The notes under the pieces were generated by a model. That model had not been told where the DNA came from and searched no databases. It was given only the letters and a program-made list of their open reading frames with translations. A stretch of DNA of 64,000 nt, from assembly GCF_020085105.1 (NCBI RefSeq), contig NC_058052.1, forward strand, positions 6,247,733 to 6,311,732, in the 5' to 3' direction. A program made the position numbers and the translations under genes. Positions 41,101-53,100 of the stretch are shown here, one piece after another (position 1 is the stretch's first letter; the number at the start of each line of letters is the position of its first letter). The DNA is from Siniperca chuatsi. Lineage: Eukaryota; Chordata; Actinopteri; Centrarchiformes; Sinipercidae.

Positions 41101-44100
41101 TCCATGTCTGGCAAAAAACTTTAATACTTAATGTAAAAATGTCAATAAACAGAGTTTATGTAGTCTTTCACTGTACTTGATAACTAAAACAGTTCTGATT
41201 TATCATTTTCAGACTAACACTTTCCAGTGTATCCTGACCACAGATGGAGCGCGCTCCTTTGCCCTCCTGCGATACGGGGAGATGCGCTGGGGTCCTGGCC
41301 AGAGGCAATACCACAACGCTCTCATCGGCTACACAGATGGAAAATCCTCCCACAAGGAGCCCACTGTCCCCCCAGAAAACCTTTTTGGGCCTGGGGGCAG
41401 ATACAGGCCCCAGCAGGTGAAAGGGATCATGGGGAAGTTAGGTCAGCTGGTGTATGATTTGACAGGACCAGCGGGTTCAGACGTGGATCCCCGTGTCCGG
41501 TGCCAGGCGTGGACGATGAAGGAGCCTGACCCTGCTGAGTGGACAAAGGGGCTGTCTTCATGTCCCTGCACCCGCACCCAGGCTCTGGAGGACCTGTCCT
41601 TCCTGCAGGACACCACTGATCCGGGTTCAAGGGTGAAGACGCTGAGGGGTCAACGGTGGGGGGGCGCAGGGGGACACATCTTTCAGTCCATCCTGTCCAA
41701 CAGACATGGTTCAGGGAAGAGGTGTGTGTATGAACCAGATGGTCCCCTGCTGGCTGGGTACAATGAACGCTACTTCTCCGGACACAGCATGCAGAAACAT
41801 ATCGGTAATACATGTGATTTACGATTCTTTGTCAAATCCACCATAAAAGTGACTTATAGCACTCACCAACTCCTATTAGTCACTAGGGAATGTTTTTAAG
41901 GGTTGTTTTCAAGATACATTTTAGTGATTAGTCTAATCGGTAATTCCTACACACACATTTGAGAAGAAGTTCCTATTAATGACTTAGTTTTGAATATTTC
42001 CACATACCAATAGTCAGAAATAAGTTTTCAGGAAGATGTTAGTGCCTTGCTCAAGGACAAGGTAAGGCACATGTCTATTGCTGGGATCAAACCTGCAACC
42101 TTCTACTTACAGGACAGTCTGTCTGACCACTAAACCATGCTGCCACAGCCACTTGCCTTCAAGTGTAAATATTTAATCAAACTTCTCTCTCTCTAGATGA
42201 AGATCTCCTGCCATTCCAGTGGTGTTGTATCGAGTCTCCTCTGTGCCACCTTTACCTAAACAAGAGACCACTGGACCGTTGTCAAGGTTACAGCTGGGCC
42301 AGCCCTGATGGCCGCACCCCGGCCCAGAAGGCGACACAAGGTGTAGGTGAGGGATTCTTTCCAACAAAGCTGCCAGCTGAAGAGCACGTACTGTACAGTA
42401 ATCATGGAAATGTTCATTGTTTTTAAGTAATACTGGTGTATTCATCCAGTAATAGTCCACAGTCTGTGCATTCCCAGAAAACTTGCTGTACCTTTAATCA
42501 AAGAGGACTAAAGTATGATGAATTTAAATTATTACCCATATATTATGATTTTCTGTTGTGAATTTATTCTGTACACATGACATCTATTGCATGTCTGTCC
42601 GTCCTGGGGAAGGGATCCCTCCTCTGCTGCTCTTCCTGAGGTTTCTTCCATTTTTTCCCTGTTAAAAGGGTTTTTTTGGCGGGGGAGTCTTTCCTCATTC
42701 GAAGCAAGGGTCTAAGGACAGAGGGTGTTGTATGCTGTACAGATTGTAAAGTCCATTGAGGCAAATTGTGATTTGTGATATTGGGCTGTATAAATAAAAG
42801 TGACATGACTTCCCAGAAAACCTCTCTTGTCCATGTTTCCCTTGCAGCGATGGTGTACGGCAGCCTCCATTTCATCACCTTCGATGGGACGGAGTACTCT
42901 TTCAAGGCCCTGGGAGAGTTTGTGATATTGCGTCTCTCCTCCACCACCGGCTCTAATATCTTCACCCTGCAAGGACAGACTGACAAGCTACACACAGACA
43001 CAAAGAGGATCATTGAGGTCCCAGTGGTGGTGCGCATGGCTGCCTTCCACCAGGGCATTGGCAAGGTCAGGATGTTTGTGTGTGTAGAGGGAAGATAAAC
43101 TCTACTCTTACTCTTTTAAAAAGTTTGAATATTAATTTCAATGACCATCTTCTCTGTTGGTTGTGATGGGAAATAAGAGAGTTTCAGTATCAAGATCTTC
43201 GGGAGGAAATTTTCCGATCGACTTATCTGGCCTCAAATAATTGTTCCACATTTTTAGCACTATTTCTTTCAACCATACCAGATGGGTGCAATTTTATATA
43301 AAAGGCAATAACACAAGTACAGAACCTTGCAAATCATACTTTAATCTATCTCTAATATTCATGTATAATTTTCAGATTGAATGGAGATGTGCAGAGAAAG
43401 GAGACAGGCTGCAGGTTTTTGTGGATGATGTTGAGGTCCCAGTCACAGTTGGTAAAGATCACCGCACACATCTGGCATACAATTAAAAAGCTTATTTTTG
43501 TATGAGACACCATAGTGCAGAAGGAAGCCATTGCATAAAAGCTGACAAATATGTCATAACGGTCCTTTCAGGTGTCGTGCACATGGGCGAGAAGGACTTC
43601 GCTGTGCGCTGTATGTCACTGAATCGCTGTGCAGCAGTGTATGCTGGTGGTCTCCATGTGGTGGTGTGGCGGGTTGTAGGCCACAATCAGCTGGCAGCCA
43701 TGGTGGAGGTTGCTCAGACCTTCTACAACCGCACCGTGGGTCTCATGGGTCTCTGGAGCTCCGCCCGCTCCGACGATTTCCTCATGTCCGACGGAAGGCT
43801 CCTCCCCTCAACGGACCTCAACCCCCCCTCAGAGGAGAGACTGCATGACTTTGGCTTGTCCTGTGAGTGGACCATAGATGCATACAGTTATACTATTTCA
43901 TTGTGTTTGAAGAGAAAAGCTGAGAACATTTGGAGAAATAATATCTAAACGTCAAACAAAGCTATCATGTACAATATAGAAAACATAAATATGAAATGAA
44001 TATGGAACAACTGATGTTACATGGGATCACAAACACTACTCGTAATTCACAGCCAGGCTGACTGGCTGGCTGCATCAAATCTTAAGACCTGGACCTTTCT

Positions 44101-47100
44101 TAGTCTTCACCATCCAGTCCTCTCAAGCTACTGTCGTCTACAGCAGGATCCCTTGCTTTGATGCTTCTGACAGCAGAACCATATCAGCCATGAGCACAGT
44201 CACTGCCAGGGAAGCTGAGCTGCTTCCTTATACTTACTTTTAGCTGTAGTTAGTTGGCTGGATAGGTTCTTGGGCTGGAGTCAGGTTTTTAATACGCCAT
44301 AATCCATATTTTTATATTAACAATGAACGAAAATACTATGTGAAATGTGAAAGAGGTCGTTTGTAGTGACGAACGAGAATTATCACCCAACTCTGCAGTT
44401 CCCCTCACTTCTACCAAGTCTTTTAGCGTCTTTTAGCTAATTGTTTTGGTTTTACGTCCCACAACTTTTTGGATTCACTCACACTGCTCTCATCAACCTG
44501 CACATTATGCCTGGAATATGAAATCAATACACAGGGATTCATCTTGCCAAAGTTCAGAATGGGAGATCTTTGGGTGCAACACCTCATCCATGGGTGGCTG
44601 TGGCTTAGTGGTAGAGCGGGTCGTCTACCAATCGGACGGTCATAGGTTCTGTCCTGGCTTCCCCCACATGTCGACGTGTCCTTGGGTAAGACGCTGAACC
44701 CCAAATTGCTCCCGAGGGCTGTGCCTTCAGTGTGTGGGAATGAGTTAGTTTCTTTGAACTGATGAGCAGTTGGCAAACTGCCATCATTGTGTGTATGGGG
44801 TGAATCATGCTTTAATCTGGAAGCGCTTTGAGTATTCGGAAAGACTAGAAAGGCGCTATACAAGTACAGTCCATTTACCATTTACCATGCTGCCTCTTCT
44901 CTCACACTCCCAAGGGTTTGTCCTTCCCACGGCCTGCGTGACGTTAACATTTTTTAACTCCCTGTACTAAACATATTGTTGTCAACTTAATACTAAACAA
45001 TTAGTGAGTCAGGCTTCCCCGAGAATAAAATACTTTCAGTTTAATTTACCATTATCATGAAGTCCAGTATGATGGACATCATCTAGACAATTTAAATGGT
45101 GTTTTGCACAGCTACACCTGTCCCTACCCACATCTATCCCAATCTCTAGTCTGTACCCATGTGTGTGTGTTTCTAGGGGCGGTTCCAGTCCCAGAGAGCC
45201 TGTTGTTCTCTCCAACTCCACTGGTTTCACTGAAGCGTGCCTCCTCTGAGCACCTGCTGAAAAGTGTCAGTCCTGCTGAGGTGGAGGAGCTGAGGAGAAC
45301 CTGTAAAGGCAGCATGCAGTGCGTCCACGACACCCTAGCATCCGGCAGCTCTGACCTGGGCCTGTGGACCCTGGACGCCAAGAAGCAATATCAAAATCTG
45401 GCTCTGATCTATGGTACGATGGCTACACTATTTTGGAACGGTTTTCGTCTTCATCATTGACTTGTACTAATTTGATGTGGTCTGACTGTGGTCTGCTAGG
45501 TAACATGCCTCCCATAGTGACAGAGCCCACAGTGATCCGCTGTAAGGTCAACTCTACTGTCAACATTCAGATTGTTGCTCAGGACCCAAATGGAGACCCC
45601 ATCACCTACTCACTGCTCTACCCCAGGCCTCCACAGGCTTCCATAGGCAGCGGTGAGACACTCACACACATACTTTTCCCTCAAACCTTCATACCAAAGA
45701 GAGCCCCCACCCACCCCCTCCTCCATCGATGTTACAGATGACGTTACTGTTGACATTTGTTAGTGGGATGGTGAGCCAGCAGTTAAGTCTTTTGGCAGAT
45801 GGGACATTTCAGAGCTGAGTCAGTGGATAGGTCACAGAGAGAGAGACACGCACAGGCATACAGAACTGGCAGAAGAGGATGAAATGCTGCTTTTATTAAT
45901 ACTATTACAAAGAAATGCTGTTGTAAATGTGTAACTGTCGTGTTTTAGTTTTATTAAAGCACAGGAATACAGTGGTTTGGCCTCTTAAATATCCCATGAT
46001 GTTCCCCTGCCATTATTATGCATATCAATGTGTATTAGTATGAATGAGTTTGTGTTGTGCAGGCTTTACAGTACTGTTATATGACCCTTTCGCTCTTCGC
46101 TCCAGGCGACGGCTTCCTGACATGGACGCCCGTCAGCACACAGCCCGTCCAGCTGACCGTTAAAGTCAGTGACGAGCTCAGCAGCTCCCTGTTCACCCCC
46201 ATCCTGCGCGTCTGCAACTGTTTCAACGGGGGAACCTGCCAGTATGACAGCATCACTGAAAATCACCAGCAGGGAAAGTTCCAGGTACATTTTTGAGTTT
46301 AGCTGATGCTCTCCACTGCAACAGTTCGCATACAGGATTTTGTGTTTGCGCAGACAAACGTCGCTTTGTGTTAGGAGGTTGGTTTTTTTTGGATTGAATT
46401 GTTTATTTGAGAGTCCTGCACCAGATGGTGCATAGTCCATATTGGATTACAAGACACTAGACAGCAACAACAACCAGAATGGCCACATGACCAATCATAA
46501 TACACAGTTCCCCACAAAGAAAATATTTAAAAAAATAATCAATTTCCATTATAGAAATGTCTTATTATGATGGATACAGTGTTCTCTGTCTTAGTTGCCA
46601 TTTCTAATTGAGCTCATAGAATAAATGTTAACAAAGGGGGCTTCAGAGCTTCCTCTAATACCATCCTTTATAAAAAGGAATGAGCACTGTGGTTGTCTAC
46701 TCTCAACTTGTTATGAATTCTCCTCAACATGTTTCACTGACTTCGTGATGTACCCCACTGAAGTTCAGGAAATGTGGTTAGGGAAGGAAAAAGGATGTAT
46801 TTGGTTTATTCAGATCCGAGTGTGGGACAAGTAGTATCTTGCTTGAATGTATGCAGCATTTAAATCTGTCTGTCCCTTTTGCTTTCGGTTCATTATTCTT
46901 TCCTTTCAGGTGGTGGGGTGCCTGTGCCCAAAGGGATTCAGTGGAAAGTTCTGTAGGAACACTGCAGATGTATGTAAAGGCGAACCTTGTTTCCGCGGGG
47001 TGCAGTGCCAGTCAAAGTCAGAGCCCGGCCTGTTCACCTGTGGAGAGTGTCCTGATAATACTGTCTCTGGGGGGAAACAGGGATACAAGTGCTTTGAGTA

Positions 47101-50100
47101 CGGTCTGTAGCACATTAATGATCTTTGTTTGTAGGATTTTCTTTGTGCTGTCATATTATCAGGTTTGGAGAAAAATACCCCATACACTAATTTCTTGTTT
47201 CTCTGTATACCTTCTCAGACATGTGCATCCCTCCTTTCCCCTTCCCCTGCCACAAAGATGCCAACTGCCGCAGCACGAAACAAAACTACACCTGCACATG
47301 TAAGCCTGGCTTTACAGGAAACGGACAGAACTGTACAGGTACTGAACACCCGACACTCCAATAGGAATATTTTTTTAATTTATTTATTTTTTTACAATGT
47401 TTTAACTGCACAGCTGTCTTTGTCTGTATTGTAGATATAGATGAGTGTGCAGAGCTCTCAACCTGTCCCAATGCTAAGTTTGAGTGTAAGAACAAGCCCG
47501 GCTCCGTCGACTGCGTCTGTAGATACCAGAAAACCAAGGACCCAGATGGATGTGGTATGTGCACAAACATACGCGTTCAATATCATTCAGCCAGCAGCAG
47601 ACTATTTTATCAGTTACACTCACAGGTTATAGAGGTCCAAAAGACAAAGACTATATTCCGATAATGTATTTTTTTCCAATTCATTTACTTAGCCCTAAAG
47701 GGACTCTCAACGCTAGAAACAACAGCATCTAGAGGATCTATGGGGCTAGAATGTACTGTACAAGCCAAAATCCCTTATTTACATACAGTACTTTATGCCT
47801 TATATAATGTGCAAAAGTGCACATGACTCACATGCAGTGATTCCTGTATATTTACTGTAAATTCACATACTATATCTCTCTCCATAGTCTCATTCCATTA
47901 TTGTGATCTTTGGCATCCAATCAAAATGCCGAGCATCCTTTTTTCATAATGTCTAAGTGTTATGCTGAGAGCCATTGTACGCCTGTACAAGATGAAAGCT
48001 GACATTGGACATTGGTCATGTGAGGGTTAAAAAACACTATGCATCATCAATATAGTGCGACATTCATTACATTTGAAGGAGGGATTATGGCTTATGACAT
48101 CTATGTTTGTTTGGTTTTCATGTACTTTCATTTTATTGTCATGAAGACACCTGTCCTGATAGTTTTCTTAGGGTGCCACAGATCACACTCTTATGTTAAG
48201 TGCGATGATTTTGGTGACCTCACATAATTCCCAGCATACAGTAGGAGAGTGTAAAACCTGGAGTTGACTCATTGACTCCTCTTGTAGATGAAAGCAAAGG
48301 AGGGTTTGCTATTACACTGTCCGTCGTACAAAAATAAACTGGATGAAAACCAAAAGACATTCCAGCAGAAATTGACGCCTTTTATCTATATATTCCAAAA
48401 GTCCAAAACAATATCCACAATGTGGAACCCCTATGCGGCGCTACCCTTTACCAGCCAGCAACTAACTACCTTAAAATCGCTTGTCGGTGCATTACCAGTA
48501 ACACATACAAACAAAATATAATTGTAATCACTGAGTACACCTTAACTAAACATAATATTTGAAGAATAATTAACTATATTGAAACATCAACATAAATAAT
48601 GATAACAAACATTCAACCGTAAAAAAAAATCCTCAAATACAAATTCCTCCCCTGCCCTGAGCAGAGGTCTAATCAGCCAGAACAACTGAAATTGCCAATG
48701 TGATGTGCTTAGCCCTGATACAGCAGATAATGTGCAATGTGGTGGAACTCTTTAAATGGTTAAACCTATATTATAAACTCTAACAAGTGTTTGTTTGTGC
48801 ATTTATGAAAACTGTAATCGTGCTCTACAACAGATAGTACATCTGCAGCGTGTCACCTGTTTATTTAATTCACTTCTGAATGATGTGTTTCTCCGCAGGT
48901 GACTTTGCCAATCCTCCAGGTAAGACTTCCCATATGGTTCTTTCTATGGCTTCATTTGCTTTATCACAGCTTAGCTCATCCTCTGGTGTTACCATGGTAA
49001 ACATGCCCATATATGGTAATAAGAGGTCATCACACAGCTGTTGCTGCTGTTCTGTGCCAGCAGGGTATAATGTTTTCAATGTCTCTGTGAGCTGGAGGAA
49101 GAACAGAGCTGATGGAATCAAACAGGTAGGTGTGTGTGTCGTGTGTGGGTGTGTGCCAGTGATGGCTGGTGACACATTAATTAGTAACATGTAACAGTAA
49201 TAATATAATTGCACAAATTTGCATAATGATTATATATATATTTCTCTTTCTTTCTCAGCTGGTGGACATTCTGTCGATGGGTTTCCAGAACAAATTCTAC
49301 AACGCCAGTAAGAAGGATCCAGGAGAGGGCTCCAGTCCAGATGTGGCCGAATATCGTATCAACGTATCCAGTGACACACCTCACTGGTACATCAGAGACT
49401 ATCTGGCCAGAGTCAGCAGCCACTATGACATCCGTGCCGTAGAAGTTGATGGTAAATTACCAATACTTTCAGTGATTTTCACTTTTTGTTCAACTTCAAC
49501 ATAAGAACTAATATCATCGTATTACGATGTTTCAGTTTGCCATAGTATTGTGGTATTAAGGTATCAAATATACTGCAGCTCTTTTTTAATGATGGCAAAC
49601 TGTTGGTAAGACTACCTCTCTCTCCCACTTTCTCTTGGACTGTCCACACCTACAGATCTGGATGAGTGTAAGGCCAAGGAGGCGGTGTGTGTTCATCCTG
49701 CCCTCTGCGCCAACACTTACGGAGGCTACAGGTGTGTTTGCAATGGCACAACTGATGTGGATGAAACCCAGTCCTGTGTATTAGGTGAGGATCTGAGCAT
49801 ACTTTACATCCATCCTGCAGGTACAGCAATGGCTCTAGGGCTAGTAAACTGTCAAAATCAATATTATGACTGTGTGCTAAACCCATTTAACATTTACTAA
49901 ATGAAATGAATACCTTTCAGAAATGCCTTTCATATCTTTAATAGTTTTGTTGCTATTTTGAAGGTCATGATTTAATAGAAAATCATTGTATAGTTTTGTC
50001 ATTCACTAACCTGCAAATTACACTTTAACATTCACTCTGTAAAACATTCTGTGACTGTGATGTGAGCATTTTATGAAAATGTTTGTCATGACTTGCTTTT

Positions 50101-53100
50101 ACTTGACCCTTTGCAGACAGAGACCAGGTGAATGATATGGAACTAGACCTTGTTCTGCGCCTGGTTCTGGGCATCGGCATCCCTCTGCTTTTGCTGCTGC
50201 TCCTGGCTGCACTGGCCTGCTTCTGCTGCTGCAAGAAGACTGTTACTGGAGAGTGAGTAACACCAGGAGCACATTAAGTAGAATTTACATACAATTTTTA
50301 CTTTCTACACAACATGCATGACTTGAATTATAAAGTTTAGGGTTTTTAACTACTGATGGTTTTTGAAAGTTAATAACAATATTATACAGGTTACGTTTGA
50401 TTGAAGCTTGTGATGATTATATTCTTCCACTATTTTGTGCTGATGAGGAATATATTTAAAGGAATACTCCACCACAAAACTATATTTTGAGTATTAAACA
50501 ATCCTTGTAGGCTTGAAAGGTGTTTCTGAAACATCTGTAGCTTTGTTCAGATTAGATTCACGATACACTGGATTCCGATGGTGACCCAAAAAAAGCAGAT
50601 GGTTAGATGTTTACATTTGTTGCACACAACTACATTTTATTTCTTTGCTTGCTTTTTAATTATCGCGCTGGCCATTCCTCAGTCACCCCTACCAGGTTTC
50701 TCTATGATTGGCCACATAATCATAAATGTCCCCTAGCAAAACTATGGCTATGGAGTCCTCAGAGGCGACCACTTGGAGACTCCAAGAAGGGCAGAGAGAT
50801 TCAGTGCTTTCGATTGATGTATCAACATGGCTTTTTCTTTTGGCACCACCCTCCTTAATGTTTTTTGCCTCACTACTAGTAAGGATCTAAAAATAGTACT
50901 GTTATCTCTTCAGTTTTCATCCATACAACAATCGTCTTCTGCTATGTAATGAGCATTACAGCCTCACTACAGCAATGCTAAGACTATGTTTATAGCCACA
51001 CTGGCCTAAAAAACAATGGCTAGGCCATCGTGGTGCTAAAACACCAGTGCTCTCATTCATTTGAGTGGGGATAGTCTGTTTAGGCTGCGGCGGTGGGATG
51101 CCGAAAAAAACTGCAGTGACCTGCGACAGAGAAGTTGAAACAGAATCAACTTTTGGAGAAACGCAACCCAACGTCACGCTGCGTTGGCCAATACAGCAAT
51201 CAGACCGGTCAAACTGCTCCACAGTCAGCCTGAAATATCACTGAAACCAGGCACTATCCAGGCGGAGTTCATGGACCAAATTATGATTCTCTCCCAGTTG
51301 TGCCCTCGCTTGGTTTATTTCGTGTACCAAGGTTATAGACCATCGACGTCTGTGTCTGGCTTGCAGTCTATGCTGAAAAATAGCGATACCAAGAAGCTTC
51401 CTTTTGTTTGTGTTCATTTGTTTGAGAGAGAGAGAGAGAGAGACAGCGGTGGTTGATGGTGAATGAGGAGAGGAAGTGCCGATTTCTGATTGTTTCACAG
51501 CGGTTACGTTCTAAAGCACAAATAATCACGCCCACGCACCGCCGCACAACCCTGTAGCTAATCACCGCAACATCTGATTTAATCTGAATACGACCTAATG
51601 AATTAAAAAATAATTGTTTAGGTGGGTCAGCAGCTCCTTTGGGCAGGGTGAGACAGGGTTCAGTGCAGGTCACCACAAAATATACTGCTGCAGAGAATGA
51701 ACAGACCACACACACACACAGTTACACACTCAGTGTTTCAAGGTACAGTAGTCAAGTAGGTCTGCCCAGAGACAATCCTTTACAGCAACTTGAAGGCTTT
51801 AAATCCTGTCCTCTGTACTGCTGCTGCAGCACTGTCTTCTTGTATTTAACTTCTCAGTTGGAGAACAGACTGCCCACTCTCTTACTATATTAAACAAAAA
51901 CACTTCCTACTAACAGCTTTGGTCCGAGTTATGAAACTACACTTGGGTAACACTGAGGAAAGTGTGCGGATAGAATATACAGTAAACTAAGGTAATGATG
52001 GCCATGTTCACACCTGGCATTAGAATGCGTCTCCACATGCGTCTCGAGTAACCACTTCTGATCAAATCTCACTTCCCCGCTCTATATGCAAATAAACACT
52101 TACATAATTTCTGTTTGCAAAGACCAAATGTTGTTGTTTTTAACCTGAATTAGATGAATTTATTGTTTTTATCAGACCATAAAAGAGACAAGAATTAGGT
52201 TGGAAAAACGATGGACGCCCCCAGAGCAGAGTGCTTCTGGGGGCCAGGCCTCACTGATTACTGTACAAAAACACAACTTTATAACTTGTACAAAAACACA
52301 ACTTCATAACTAGCTAACGGCAGCTACAGTTAGCAGCAGTTAGCGGTTACTTTAGCAACAAGTAAAGCTATCTGTCCACCAAACTCTGAGAGGTGAGGCA
52401 GAGCAGCGTGTTTCGTGTGTACTCCATCCACGAGAATCCATATTGCCTGTTGTGCTTCTTCTTGTTGTTTCGCACTTTAATATAACGGTGTTGGTGCGCA
52501 AATGAGTACGTACTTATGCAGAGGACGTCAGAATGTGGCCATAAGTGGCTCAGACCACCTCCGAATGTGGTCTGAGTGATCGGATTTCAATGTGGCTTGG
52601 GGACATTCACACCCGTACTTACAGCTGTCCACTTGTGATGAGATCACCCAAGACTTATGTTAATGCCCGGTGTAAACAGGGCCGATGAGGGTGACATATC
52701 CACAGATTAGAGATGCTGTTTGCTCACAGGAAAATAGCTAAAACGGCATCATCACATCATCCAATGTCATTTCTTAAAGGAATAGTTTGACTTTTTGGGA
52801 AATGCTCACTTGCTTTCTTGCTGAGAGTTCGATGAGAAGATTGATACCACTCTTATGTTTGTATGGTAAATATGAACGTGCCGTAATATGAACAAGAACC
52901 TTAACAAGCGTATTTCCCAAAATGTCAAACTATTCCTTTAAATAAATATAAAACAATATGTGGTGTTTGCTATTGTCAGGAAGAGTGAATTTTCTTTTTA
53001 GGATTTAGCTAGACCACACATATTGAAAAGTCAGTCACGATAGAGATTGGAACTATTTAACCACACTCACATAGAAAAATATCAGATCACAGTAGGATTT

